Origin: Salipiger marinus
GTDB taxonomy: Bacteria > Pseudomonadota > Alphaproteobacteria > Rhodobacterales > Rhodobacteraceae
DNA: 64,000 bases
Assembly: GCF_900100085.1 (NCBI RefSeq)
Contig: NZ_FNEJ01000019.1
Location: forward strand, 1-64,000
Direction of reading: 5' to 3'
The notes under the pieces: model-generated
The model's input: only the letters and a program-made list of their open reading frames with translations
What the model was told of the DNA's origin: nothing
Database searches by the model: none
Shown: in pieces, positions 16,092 to 25,175 of the stretch
Position numbering within the stretch: position 1 is the stretch's first letter
Layout: each line of letters opens with the position of its first letter
Program-made: the position numbers and the translations under genes

Positions 16092-17135
16092 CTATTCTGC
16101 GGGCTGCAGGGCGGGCCGGATCTGCAGCAGGGCCGCCATTCCCAAGCCCCCCGCAGCGATGGCCGCCAGCGCCAGAAAGGCAGCGAAGGACAGGGTGGCG
16201 GTGCCCGACAGGCCCGCACCCACGGTGCAGCCCCCGGCCAGAACGCCACCCGCGCCCATCAGCACCGCACCCGCCAGATAGCGTCCGGTCTCACGCGGGG
16301 AGGAGAAGCTTTGCCACTGGAACCGGCGGCTGACCAGCGCGGAGCCGAGCGCCCCCAGCAGCACGCCGCCCACCAGACCTGCGCCAAAATTCGCGGGCAC
16401 GGCAGTGCCGGCGATGGCCCAGAACAGGCTGTCCGCCATGCTGGAGGTGAAGGCGAGGCTTTCCACCGCGATGGGGTCGAATTCATCCTGCAGCACCAGC
16501 CCGGTGCCGACCCAGCCCAGCGGCACCAGCAGACCCAGCGCCGCCGCCTGCACCAGCAGCGCGGGCCGCGCGCCGGAGCGCAGCGCCAGCACCAGCGCGC
16601 CCGCCGCCAGCAGCGCCGTCCAGACCAGCGGGCCGCCGGGCAGGGCGGCAAAGCCGGTGAGCGTGCCCAGATCCAGCGTGACGCCGCCCAGCGTGGTGCG
16701 CAGCGGCGCCAGCAGGCCCTTCAGCGTGGCATGGGCGGTGACGGCAAAGACCAGCACCACGGTCAGCGCGCGCAGGTTGCCCGAGCCGGTGAGCACGGTC
16801 AGCCGCGAGATGCAGCCCCGCGTCAGCACCATGCCCGCGCCAAACATCAGCCCGCCCGCAAGGATGGCCGCCACCGGCAGGGCCTGCGCGTAAAAGCGGT
16901 GATCGTCGAAGCTGATCCAGCCCAGAGCCACCGCCGCCTGCGTGCCGAGCAGGGCCGCGGCAAAGCCCGCGAGCCAGACGCCACGGGCCTGCGGGGCGTC
17001 CTCGCCCACCAGCGCGCGGCGGAAACAGAAGGCGGTGCGTTCCGCCAGCAGGCCAAACAGCAGGCCAAGCCCCACGCCAAAGCCCACCGCAACCTGCGGC
17101 GCTGTCAGCGACTGAAAGCCAAGGGTTTCGAACAT
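16092..17135 (-). CDS. YeeE/YedE (TsuA-type) sulfur-compound transporter
   Basis: 347 aa, about nine to ten membrane helices, a single polypeptide containing two sulf_transp repeats. The conserved cysteines of thiosulfate-type channels are in LTRGCISRLTVL and VLAGGCTVGAGLSG; a third Cys is in TAFCFRRAL. TsuA/YeeE proteins import thiosulfate; related YedE proteins work in selenium metabolism. No selenium genes are near, so a sulfur role is more likely. The ATG at 17135 has GGAGGATG upstream. It is monocistronic, with its own terminator. Confidence 0.85.
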   Translation of the reverse strand: MFETLGFQSLTAPQVAVGFGVGLGLLFGLLAERTAFCFRRALVGEDAPQARGVWLAGFAAALLGTQAAVALGWISFDDHRFYAQALPVAAILAGGLMFGAGMVLTRGCISRLTVLTGSGNLRALTVVLVFAVTAHATLKGLLAPLRTTLGGVTLDLGTLTGFAALPGGPLVWTALLAAGALVLALRSGARPALLVQAAALGLLVPLGWVGTGLVLQDEFDPIAVESLAFTSSMADSLFWAIAGTAVPANFGAGLVGGVLLGALGSALVSRRFQWQSFSSPRETGRYLAGAVLMGAGGVLAGGCTVGAGLSGTATLSFAAFLALAAIAAGGLGMAALLQIRPALQPAE

Positions 17136-17320
17136 GGCGCATCCTCCGGGGTCTGGAACACCGGACCAGATGGCCGAGCCTGTGCGGCTTGGCAAGGGGG
17201 GCGGGGCGAAGGATTTCCCGCCTGCCTGCCTTTGGGGCGAACCGCTGTTCCGCCGGATGCGGAACGGGCGGGGGATGGTCCGTCCCCCGCCCGTGCCTGC
17301 GATGCGCGCGTTCCTATTTT

Positions 17321-18301
17321 TCAGCGCCCGCGGATTCTTGGGTCCAGCGCGTCGCGCAGCCCGTCGCCAAGGTAATTCACCCCCAGCACGGTCAGCGAGA
17401 TGGCGATGCCCGGCAGCAGCACGCGTTCGGGGAAATCCTCCATCCGGGCGACGGCATCGGCCAGCATCTTGCCCCATGTCGGGAAGTCCGACGGAAAGCC
17501 CACCCCCAGAAAGGACAGCGCGGATTCGGTGATGATCGCCGTGGCGAGCCCCAGCGTGGCCGAGACCATGATCGGCGACAGCACGTTGGGCAGCAGGTGG
17601 CGGCGGATGATCTTGAAGGGCCGCGTGCCGATGGAGCGCGCCGCCAGCACAAATTCCCGTTCCTTCAGCGCAAGGATTTCGCCGCGCACGATCCGTGCCG
17701 TGGGCATCCACGAGGTGATGCCGACCACGGCCACGATCAGGATGAACATCCCGCCTTCAGGGCCGAAATTGGCGCGCAGCGGCTGGCGGAACAGCGTCAC
17801 CGCCACCAGCAGCAGCGGCAGGATCGGCAGCGACAGGAACAGGTCCGTGAGCCGCATCAGCACGCCATCCGCCTTGCGGAAATAGCCCGCCATGACGCCG
17901 ATGCCGGTGCCGATGATCAGCGACAGCAGCATCGCCGCCCAGCCTACCGCCATGGACGCGCGGCCCCCCGCGATCAGCTGCGAAAGGTTGTCGCGGCCCA
18001 GCTGGTCAGTGCCCAGCGGATGACCCCAGCCGGTCTTGGCGGTGCTGTCCCAGAGGGCTGTGTAGATGGGGCGCATGTCCTTGGCGCGGATGTCCAGCCG
18101 CTGCGGGTCCAGCGTCCAGAGCCATGGCCCGAACAGCACGCCCAGCGTGATGATCAGCAGGAAGGCGGCCCCGACCATGGCGCCCTTGTGCTTGCGGAAC
18201 TGGCTCCAGACATCGCGCCACTGCGACCGGGGCGGGCGGTCCGGCCCCTTGTCGCGAAGGGCCTCGATCGGAGCGGGGGAGGAGGGCACGGGTTCAGTCA
18301 T
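17321..18301 (-). CDS. dipeptide-type ABC transporter permease (DppC/OppC family)
   Basis: 326 aa inner-membrane permease. An N-terminal OppC_N segment (KGAMVGAAFLLIITLGVLF) is followed by five core helices and the EAA loop SIGTRPFKIIRRHLLPNVL. It carries the GLGVNYLGDGLRDALDPR-type C-terminus common to the family. Its start overlaps the stop of the DppB-like gene by 8 bases. It forms the channel with that permease for the substrate delivered by the binding protein encoded at 19616-21325. Confidence 0.92.
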   Translation of the reverse strand: MTEPVPSSPAPIEALRDKGPDRPPRSQWRDVWSQFRKHKGAMVGAAFLLIITLGVLFGPWLWTLDPQRLDIRAKDMRPIYTALWDSTAKTGWGHPLGTDQLGRDNLSQLIAGGRASMAVGWAAMLLSLIIGTGIGVMAGYFRKADGVLMRLTDLFLSLPILPLLLVAVTLFRQPLRANFGPEGGMFILIVAVVGITSWMPTARIVRGEILALKEREFVLAARSIGTRPFKIIRRHLLPNVLSPIMVSATLGLATAIITESALSFLGVGFPSDFPTWGKMLADAVARMEDFPERVLLPGIAISLTVLGVNYLGDGLRDALDPRIRGR

Positions 18302-19331
18302 AGCGGATCCTCGGGTCGAGAAGGCCGTAGAGGATGTCGGCGATCAGGTTGAAGAGCACGATCAGCATCGCGAAGATGAAGGTCAGCGTCATCACCATGG
18401 GCAGGTCATTGGCAAAGAGCGCGGTCAGCAGCAGCTGGCCGATGCCGTTCACCTTGAACACGTTTTCGGTGATGATGGCGCCGCCGAAGATGGCAGGCAC
18501 GCCAAGCGCGATCACCGTGACCACCGGGATCATGGAATTGCGCAGCACATGGACCATGACCACCACCGCCTCCGACAGGCCCTTGGCGCGGGCGGTGCGG
18601 ACGTAATCCTGATTGAGGTTGTCCAGCATCGAGGCGCGCATGTAGCGCGACAGCTGCGCCGTGGTCTGCAGCGCCAGCACCATGACCGGCATCACCATCT
18701 GATAGATCTGCACCTTGAAGCTGGCCCAGTCGTTGACGACATGGGTGGTGTCATAGATCGACGGGAACCAGCCCAGATAGACCGAGAAGATCACGATCAG
18801 CAGCGGCCCGGTGAAGAAGGGCGGGATCGAAAAGCCGATCATCGTGACAAAGGTGCCCGCCTGATCGAAGACGGAATACTGCCGGTAGGCGGAATAGATG
18901 CCGATGGGCAGCGCGATCAGCACCCCCACCACATAGGCAAGCCCCACCACCCACAGCGTCTGCGGCAGGCGCTGCAGCACGATGTCCATGACTGGCGAGC
19001 GGGTCTGCCACGAGATCACCCGCAATTCGCCCTGATAAAGCTGCGTGTCGGGCAGCCAGCCCAGCAGCAGGCTGTCGCGGGTCAGCCAGTCGATGAAGAT
19101 CTTGGGCTCGGTCCAGAACACCTGCACCAGCCATTTCCAGTACTGCACCAGCACCGGTTCGCCCAGACCCAGCGCCTGACGCATCTTTTCCTTGACCTCG
19201 GGCGGGACGGTCAGCGGCACCTGCGCCATGGGATCCCCCGGCGCCAGCTGCAGCAGCATGAAGATCACGAAGCTGATGAAAAACAGCGTGGGAATCGCCA
19301 GCACAAGGCGGCGGACGGCAAAGGTCAGCAT
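18294..19331 (-). CDS. dipeptide-type ABC transporter permease (DppB/OppB family)
   Basis: 345 aa, six helices. A first helix (ALTPTLFFISFVIFMLLQ-like, residues 8-28) is followed by a long periplasmic loop (about 29-135) characteristic of DppB proteins and the core with the EAA loop TARAKGLSEAVVVMVHVLRN. It ends in LADILYGLLDPRIRYD-type sequence. It is separated from the binding-protein gene upstream by 284 bases holding a strong hairpin, so membrane components are probably made at a lower level than the binding protein. Confidence 0.92.
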   Translation of the reverse strand: MLTFAVRRLVLAIPTLFFISFVIFMLLQLAPGDPMAQVPLTVPPEVKEKMRQALGLGEPVLVQYWKWLVQVFWTEPKIFIDWLTRDSLLLGWLPDTQLYQGELRVISWQTRSPVMDIVLQRLPQTLWVVGLAYVVGVLIALPIGIYSAYRQYSVFDQAGTFVTMIGFSIPPFFTGPLLIVIFSVYLGWFPSIYDTTHVVNDWASFKVQIYQMVMPVMVLALQTTAQLSRYMRASMLDNLNQDYVRTARAKGLSEAVVVMVHVLRNSMIPVVTVIALGVPAIFGGAIITENVFKVNGIGQLLLTALFANDLPMVMTLTFIFAMLIVLFNLIADILYGLLDPRIRYD

Positions 19332-19570
19332 GGGGTGCCCCCCGGTGACTGCGGGTGAAGGTGGGGGCAGGCCGGGAAATGCCGCGGCCTGCCACGTCGC
19401 CGCAAGGCGGTGCAGGGTCTGGTCGTCATATCGTCCTTGTCGGATGTAAGAGGGCCGAAGGGGCGGGGCAGCCAGCGCCGAAAAGCGAAACCGCGACCGC
19501 CGGATCGGCAGGCCCCGAAGTCGTGGCCGGGTGGGGTCCGGAGGAAATCCGTCACGCGCTGTCCTTCCAG

Positions 19571-19600
19571 AAAACCGGCCCCCGCAGGCGCGGGGACCGG
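19571..19600 (-). terminator. attenuator-like hairpin between binding protein and permease genes
   Basis: CCGG-t-CCCCGC paired with GCGGGG-c-CCGG, an 11-position stem with one mismatch, then TTTT on the minus strand, 16 bases after the binding-protein stop. It fits partial termination that favours binding-protein expression. The remaining 240 bases up to the permease show no gene. Confidence 0.6.
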
Positions 19601-19615
19601 TGTGTCAGAAGGACG

Positions 19616-21325
19616 TCAGCCGTCGATGCGATACCAGTCGGCAGCGTTCCAGAGTTCGCTGTCCCACGTGTTCAGCACCACACCGCCCAGCGTGTTCGAC
19701 TTGGCGGAAACGCGGCCCCGGTCCACCAGCGGCACGATGGTCATGGTTTCCTTGGTGATGATGTCATTCAGCCGCTTCGCGATCTCTCCGCGCTTTTCCA
19801 GCTCGCCGGTCTGGGCCAGCTCGTCGAGCAGCGCGTCATATTCCTCGTTGCAGAAGCGGTTGATGTTCTCACCCTGCCACTGGCTGGACGGCTTCGGCTC
19901 GTTGCCGCAGCGATACATGGACAGGTAGGACTGCGGATCGGTGCCGTCGAAGTTGTTGGCGTACATTTCCACGTCGGCATAGAATTTCTGGAAGGTGTCG
20001 GGCGAACCCGGATCCCCGCCGAAGAACACCGACGAATCGACGTTGCGCAGTTCGGTTTCCACGCCGATCTCTTCCCACCACTGCTTGATCAGCGCCTGGA
20101 AATCCTGACGCACGGCATTGGTGGAGGACTGGTAGAGCAGCGACAGCTTCATGCCGTCCTTCTCACGCACGCCGTCGCCGTCGCTGTCGGTCCAGCCGGC
20201 CTCTTCCAGCAGCGCCTTGGCGCCTTCGAGGTCTTGGGTCAGGCATTCGGTGTTGGTTTCAGAGGCGTAAAGCTCGGGCGCGGGCACGAGGTTGCAGGTC
20301 GGACGACCGGCGACGCCATAGCCGATCTCGGTCAGCAGCGCGCGGTCGATCGCCATGGACAGCGCCTTGCGCACGTTGAAATCCGACAGGATCGGGTGCG
20401 GATGAGCGACGGTGGACCGCTCGCCCTCGGGCAGGGAGGGCGAGGGATCGGTCATGTTCATCTCGATCCGCTCGACCAGCGTGCCGAACGCGGTGATGGG
20501 CTCGCCGGTGCCGCCTTCGGCCATGGAGGCGATGACATCGGGTGCCAGCTGCAGGTTCCACGCATAGTCGAATTCGCCGGTCTGCAGCACGGCGCGGGCG
20601 GCGGATTCGGCATCGCCGCCGCCTTTCAGCGTGGCGGTCGCGAAGGCGGGCTTGGCCGGGTCGCGGTAATTCGGGTTGGCGGAAAGCGAGATCACGTCAT
20701 TAGGCTTGAACTCGTCCACCACGAACGGGCCGGTGCCGATCGGGTTGAAGTTGGCCTCGGTGCAGGAGGAGGCGTTGGCGCCCTTGCACTGCTCGAACTG
20801 CGCCTTCTGCAGGATGGGCGACTGGTTGCCCATGAAGGGGCCGTAGGGGTTCGGCATCGGCTTGTCGAAGGTGACCACCACGGTCAGATCATCGGGGGTG
20901 TCGATGCTGGCCACGTTGGAGAATTTCGCCAGCTGCGCGCAGCCGCCTTCGGGATCCATGCAGTAATCGGCGGTGAATTTCACGTCAGCCGAGGTCACGG
21001 GCGTGCCATCGGACCACAGCAGGCCCTCTTTCAGCTTCCACGTGATCTGGGTCAGATCCTCGGACACGCCGCCGTTTTCCACGGTGGGGATTTCTTGGGC
21101 CAGATAGGGCACCAGCGCGCCGGTCTGGTCGTAGCGGCCCAGCGGCTCCAGCACCAGCGACGCGGCTTCGATGTCCTTGGTCCCGCCCGACAGGAAGGGG
21201 GTCATGATCGACGGCGCCTGCCAGTAGATGATGTTCACATGGCCGTCTGAGCCACGCTCTGCAAAGGCGGCGGGCGCCAGCGAAACGCCAGCGGCAGCCC
21301 CGAGCAAGAGGGTCTTGAGCTTCAT
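19616..21325 (-). CDS. ABC transporter substrate-binding protein, family 5
   Basis: 569 aa. A Sec signal peptide (about 1-22, LLLGAAAGVSLAPAAFA) is followed by the SBP_bac_5 fold: WSDGTPVTSADVKFTADY, NPIGTGPFVVDEF and DFNVRKALSMAIDRALLTEI are signature segments. It binds oligopeptide-like ligands in the periplasm for the permeases encoded downstream. Six cysteines in the mature part, more than usual for the family, may form disulfides. The ATG at 21325 follows AAGGAGAG. It is divergent from the fused ATPase gene, which completes the transporter. Confidence 0.92.
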   Translation of the reverse strand: MKLKTLLLGAAAGVSLAPAAFAERGSDGHVNIIYWQAPSIMTPFLSGGTKDIEAASLVLEPLGRYDQTGALVPYLAQEIPTVENGGVSEDLTQITWKLKEGLLWSDGTPVTSADVKFTADYCMDPEGGCAQLAKFSNVASIDTPDDLTVVVTFDKPMPNPYGPFMGNQSPILQKAQFEQCKGANASSCTEANFNPIGTGPFVVDEFKPNDVISLSANPNYRDPAKPAFATATLKGGGDAESAARAVLQTGEFDYAWNLQLAPDVIASMAEGGTGEPITAFGTLVERIEMNMTDPSPSLPEGERSTVAHPHPILSDFNVRKALSMAIDRALLTEIGYGVAGRPTCNLVPAPELYASETNTECLTQDLEGAKALLEEAGWTDSDGDGVREKDGMKLSLLYQSSTNAVRQDFQALIKQWWEEIGVETELRNVDSSVFFGGDPGSPDTFQKFYADVEMYANNFDGTDPQSYLSMYRCGNEPKPSSQWQGENINRFCNEEYDALLDELAQTGELEKRGEIAKRLNDIITKETMTIVPLVDRGRVSAKSNTLGGVVLNTWDSELWNAADWYRIDG

Positions 21326-21502
21326 GGATCTCTCCTTGTTGGACATCAGTTGATCTGAGTCGTCTCTGTTTCGTCGAAGGGGGCAGCGTTTTTCCCCGGC
21401 CCATTCCCCCGGGCGCCGGTTCGCGCCGCTCTCCTTGCCGAATATCGAAACAGAACGGAAGGAAAATGCAAGCATTGCCTTGGAGTAAGCAGGGTCAGGG
21501 GT

Positions 21503-21531
21503 TTGACAGTTCCGCGCCGCTGCCCTTAGCG
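21503..21531 (+). promoter_or_regulatory. sigma70-like promoter of the fused ATPase gene
   Basis: TTGACA (21503-21508), a 17-base spacer, and a weak -10 TTAGCG, 30 bases before the ATG at 21561. The divergent promoter for the binding-protein gene must lie in the same 235-base gap. Confidence 0.5.
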
Positions 21532-21560
21532 TTTGCATCTGACAAGCACGGAGAGCTCAT

Positions 21561-23393
21561 ATGCTGGACAGCGCCCCCGCGCAGCCCATCGCCCGCATCG
21601 AACGCCTGCGGGTGCAATTCCAGACCAAGGACGGCCCCGTCACCGGGGTCGAGGACGTGAGCTTCGACATCGCGCCCGGAGAGACGGTCTGCGTCGTGGG
21701 CGAATCGGGGTCGGGGAAATCCGTCTCCTCGCTGTCGCTGATGCGGCTCATCGAATATGGCGGCGGCGAGATTGCCAATGGCCGCCTGCTGTTCGACCGC
21801 AAGGAGGGCGGGCAGGTCGATCTGGCGCAGATGGATCAGGATCTGATGCGCACCATCCGCGGCAACGAGATCGGCATGATCTTTCAGGAACCGATGACCG
21901 CGCTCAACCCGGTCTTCACCGTGGGCCGCCAGCTGACCGAAGGGCTGCGGGTGCATCGCGGCATGTCGCGCCAGCAGGCGGAGGCGCGGGCGCTGGAACT
22001 GATGCAGCAGGTGCGCATCCCCGAACCGGAGCGGCGGCTGAAACAGTATCCGCATGAACTGTCGGGCGGCATGCGGCAGCGGGTGGTGATCGCCATGGCG
22101 CTGGCCTGCAAGCCGCGCCTGCTGATCGCGGACGAGCCGACCACCGCGCTTGACGTGACGATTCAGGCGGAAATCCTTGCGCTGATGGACCGGCTGAAGC
22201 GGGAAACCGGCACGGCGGTGATGTTCATCACCCATGACATGGCGGTGGTGGCGCAGATGGCCGACCGCGTGGTGGTCATGTTCCGCGGCACCAAGGTCGA
22301 GGAAGGCACGGTCGAGGAGATTTTCGAGCGGCCCAAGCATCCCTATACGCAGGCGCTGCTGGCTGCCGTGCCCAAGCTGGGCGAGATGACCGGCAAGGCG
22401 CTGCCCGAACCGATGAAGCTGCTGGGCCGCGAGGCCGAGGTGCCCAAGCCCATCCCCGGCAGCGACAAGCCGCTGCTGACCGTCGAAGGTCTGGTGACGC
22501 GCTTTCCGGTGAAGGGCGGCTTTTTCCGCCGCACCATCGCCAATGTCCACGCGGTGGAGAATGTGAGCTTTACCGTCAACAAGGGCCAGACGCTGAGCCT
22601 TGTCGGCGAATCGGGCTGTGGCAAATCCACCTGTGGCCGGTCGATCCTGCGGCTGATCGAACCGCAGCAGGGCCGCATCGTGCTGGACGGGGTGGATGTG
22701 ATGGGGCTTGGCCCCGAACATCTGCGCGACGCGCGGCGCGACATGCAGATGATCTTTCAGGATCCCTTCGCCTCGCTCAACCCGCAGCAGAAGCTGGCCG
22801 ATGCAGTGGCCGAGCCCATGCGCAATTTCGGCACCCACAAGGGATCCGAGGTGATGGACCGCGTGGCGCATCTGTTCGACCGGGTGGAACTGCCGCGCAG
22901 CTACATGCGCCGCTATCCGCATGAACTGTCGGGCGGGCAGCGCCAGCGCATCGCCATCGCCCGCGCGCTGGCGCTGAACCCCAAGCTGATCGTCGCCGAC
23001 GAGGCGGTGTCGGCGCTGGACGTGTCGGTGCAGGCGCAGGTGCTGAACCTGATGATGGAGCTTCAGGCCGAACTGGGCCTGTCCTACCTGTTCATCAGCC
23101 ATGACATGGCGGTGGTGGAACGGGTCAGCCATCGGGTGGGGGTCATGTATCTGGGCCGCATCGTGGAAATCGGGCCGCGCGCGGCGGTGTTCGAGAACCC
23201 GCAGCACCCCTATACGCGGGCGCTGATGCTGGCGGTGCCGGTGGCCGACCCGCACCGGCGCAAGTCGGAAAAGGATCTGAACTTCAAGCCGATCCCGTCG
23301 CCGATCCATCCCGTGGGCTATGAACCCGCGCCCAATGTCTATGACGAGGTGTCGCCCGGACATTTCGTGCTGACCTCGGACAGCGGCTACTGA
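21561..23393 (+). CDS. fused dipeptide ABC transporter ATPase (DppD-DppF type)
   Basis: 610 aa with two complete ABC ATPase domains in one chain. The first has [23 protein letters not shown] and [12 protein letters not shown]; the second (about 310-580) has [23 protein letters not shown] and [12 protein letters not shown]. The Walker B glutamate is present in both. C-terminal oligopeptide-transporter (oligo_HPY) extensions follow each domain. It powers the permease pair encoded on the other strand. The ATG has GGAGAG upstream. The gene is convergent with acdS across a bidirectional hairpin. Confidence 0.94.
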   Translation: MLDSAPAQPIARIERLRVQFQTKDGPVTGVEDVSFDIAPGETVCVVGESGSGKSVSSLSLMRLIEYGGGEIANGRLLFDRKEGGQVDLAQMDQDLMRTIRGNEIGMIFQEPMTALNPVFTVGRQLTEGLRVHRGMSRQQAEARALELMQQVRIPEPERRLKQYPHELSGGMRQRVVIAMALACKPRLLIADEPTTALDVTIQAEILALMDRLKRETGTAVMFITHDMAVVAQMADRVVVMFRGTKVEEGTVEEIFERPKHPYTQALLAAVPKLGEMTGKALPEPMKLLGREAEVPKPIPGSDKPLLTVEGLVTRFPVKGGFFRRTIANVHAVENVSFTVNKGQTLSLVGESGCGKSTCGRSILRLIEPQQGRIVLDGVDVMGLGPEHLRDARRDMQMIFQDPFASLNPQQKLADAVAEPMRNFGTHKGSEVMDRVAHLFDRVELPRSYMRRYPHELSGGQRQRIAIARALALNPKLIVADEAVSALDVSVQAQVLNLMMELQAELGLSYLFISHDMAVVERVSHRVGVMYLGRIVEIGPRAAVFENPQHPYTRALMLAVPVADPHRRKSEKDLNFKPIPSPIHPVGYEPAPNVYDEVSPGHFVLTSDSGY

Positions 23394-23486
23394 GCCTGCG
23401 CTCCGGCGCTCCGGCGCCCTGCGCGCCCGGAAAATAGGCATCAGCCCCCGCCTGCAGCGTCTGCGGGCGCCCGGACAATAAACATC

Positions 23487-23515
23487 CCCCCGCCCGCAGC
23501 ACCTGCGGGCGGGGG
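23487..23515. terminator. bidirectional terminator hairpin between ATPase and acdS genes
   Basis: Perfect 13-bp stem CCCCCGCCCGCAG/CTGCGGGCGGGGG with a 3-base loop, between two convergent genes. There is no T-run. Confidence 0.6.
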
Positions 23516-23522
23516 TCTGCGT

Positions 23523-24542
23523 TCAGCCTTCGCGGTAGTAATAGCTGTAGCCGTTGAGCGCGGGCGCGCCGCCCAGATGGGCGTAAAGCACCTTCGATCC
23601 CTTGGGGAAGAAGCCCTTCTTCACCAGATCGATCATGCCCTGCATGGATTTGCCCTCATAGACCGGGTCGGTCATCATCGCCTCGGTGCGGGCGGCAAGG
23701 CGGATGGCCTCGTTGGTCTCTTCCGAGGGCACGCCATAGGCGGGATAGGCGTAATCTTCGTTGATGACGATTTCATCGTCCCGCACCGGGCGGCCGAGGT
23801 CGACCAGCTCCGCCGCGTTGTCGACGATCTGGCGCACCTGCGCCCGGGTCTGCTCGGGCGTGCCCGAGGCGTCGATGCCGATCACCCGGTCGGCGCGGTC
23901 CTGTGCGGAAAAGCCCACGATCATGCCCGCCTGAGTCGATCCGGTGACCACGCAGACCACGATGTAATCGAACTGGAAGCCCAGATCGGCCTCCTGCTGC
24001 GCCACTTCCTCGGCAAAGCCGATATAGCCCAGTGCCCCATATTTGTGCACCGAGGCGCCAGCGGGGATGGCATAGGGCTTGCCGCCGCGGTCCTTGACCG
24101 ACTGGATCGCGTCTTCCCAGCTTTTGCGGATGCCGATGTCGAAGCCATCCTCGACCATGCGCGATTCGGCGCCCATGAGCCGGGTCATCAGGATGTTGCC
24201 GACGCGGTCATAGACGGCATCAAAATGCGGCACCCATTTTTCCTGCACCACCACGCAGTCCATGCCCAGTTTTGCGGCAGTGGCCGCCACCATCCGCGTG
24301 TGGTTGGACTGCACGCCGCCGATCGACACCAGCGTGTCGGCGCCTTCCTTCAGGGCGTCGGGCACAATGTATTCCAGCTTGCGCAGCTTGTTGCCGCCCA
24401 TGGCGAGGCCGGAATTGCAGTCGTCGCGCTTGGCATAGATCTGCACGTCGCCCCCCAGCGCCTCGGTCAGGCGGGGCAGGTGTTCGATGGGGGTGGGTCC
24501 GAAGGTCAGGGGGTAACGGTCGAATTTGTCCAGCAGCGACAT
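23523..24542 (-). CDS. acdS: 1-aminocyclopropane-1-carboxylate (ACC) deaminase
   Basis: 339 aa PLP enzyme that opens ACC to 2-oxobutyrate and ammonia in the cytoplasm. Residues that separate true ACC deaminase from D-cysteine desulfhydrase are kept: Lys52 (GGNKLRK, PLP lysine), Tyr269, Tyr295-Glu296 (PVYEGKSM) and Leu323 (YAHLGG); numbering is one above the well-studied Pseudomonas enzyme. Length is normal. The ATG at 24542 follows AAGGAGG. It is divergent from an Lrp-type regulator, the usual acdR arrangement, and lies between two peptide-type transport systems. Confidence 0.93.
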   Translation of the reverse strand: MSLLDKFDRYPLTFGPTPIEHLPRLTEALGGDVQIYAKRDDCNSGLAMGGNKLRKLEYIVPDALKEGADTLVSIGGVQSNHTRMVAATAAKLGMDCVVVQEKWVPHFDAVYDRVGNILMTRLMGAESRMVEDGFDIGIRKSWEDAIQSVKDRGGKPYAIPAGASVHKYGALGYIGFAEEVAQQEADLGFQFDYIVVCVVTGSTQAGMIVGFSAQDRADRVIGIDASGTPEQTRAQVRQIVDNAAELVDLGRPVRDDEIVINEDYAYPAYGVPSEETNEAIRLAARTEAMMTDPVYEGKSMQGMIDLVKKGFFPKGSKVLYAHLGGAPALNGYSYYYREG

Positions 24543-24682
24543 GCGGCAGCCTCCTTGTTGCGATGGGCGGCAGACTAGCGCCGTATCCCTGAAAGGTGCT
24601 TGCAAACTTGGGGCTTGGTTTTTGTGATCTGTGGGGAAATAACGGAGCAGGGTCGCAGCTTTGCCAGACAGGAGCCGCTGGA

Positions 24683-25159
24683 ATGGAAGAATCTTCCACA
24701 CAGGATCTGGACCGAATCGACCGGTCGATTCTGCGCCATCTGCAGCGCGACGGGCGGCTGACCAATGCCGAGATCGCGCGGCTGGTGAATGTCTCTGCCG
24801 CCACCTGTCACCGGCGCACGCAGCGGCTGTTCGATCTGGGCCATGTCATGGGGGTGCAGGCGCGGGTGGCGCCGCAATCGGTGGGGCTGGGGGCGCTGGT
24901 CATGGTGGGGGTGGTGCTGGACCGGTCCACCCCGGACAGCTTTGCCGCCTTCGAGGGCGCGGTCAGCGCCCGCAAGGAGGTGCTGGACTGCCACCTTGTC
25001 GCCGGAGATTTCGACTACCTGCTGAAAATCCGGGTGCGCGACATGGCGGATTTCAACCTGCTGCACGGGCGCATGCTGATCGCGCTGCCGGGCGTGCGCC
25101 AGATCCGCACCTTCTTCGTGATGAAGGAGGTGAAAGAGAACGCGCCGCTGCCGTTCTGA
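24683..25159 (+). CDS. Lrp/AsnC-family regulator, probable AcdR
   Basis: 158 aa. An N-terminal winged helix-turn-helix ([20 protein letters not shown], then [19 protein letters not shown]) is followed by a C-terminal RAM ligand-binding domain ([21 protein letters not shown]). It is divergent from acdS across 140 bases, the known layout of AcdR, which controls ACC deaminase in other Proteobacteria. Control of the neighbouring operon is also possible. The ATG at 24683 has GGAG ten bases upstream; an in-frame start 87 bases earlier was rejected because it would run through the promoter. Confidence 0.88.
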   Translation: MEESSTQDLDRIDRSILRHLQRDGRLTNAEIARLVNVSAATCHRRTQRLFDLGHVMGVQARVAPQSVGLGALVMVGVVLDRSTPDSFAAFEGAVSARKEVLDCHLVAGDFDYLLKIRVRDMADFNLLHGRMLIALPGVRQIRTFFVMKEVKENAPLPF

Positions 25160-25175
25160 CCTGCCGTTCCGGGGG

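Noticed and set aside
23523-24542. D-cysteine desulfhydrase instead of ACC deaminase
   Set aside because: Tyr295-Glu296 and Leu323 follow the ACC deaminase pattern, and the gene is paired with a divergent Lrp regulator.
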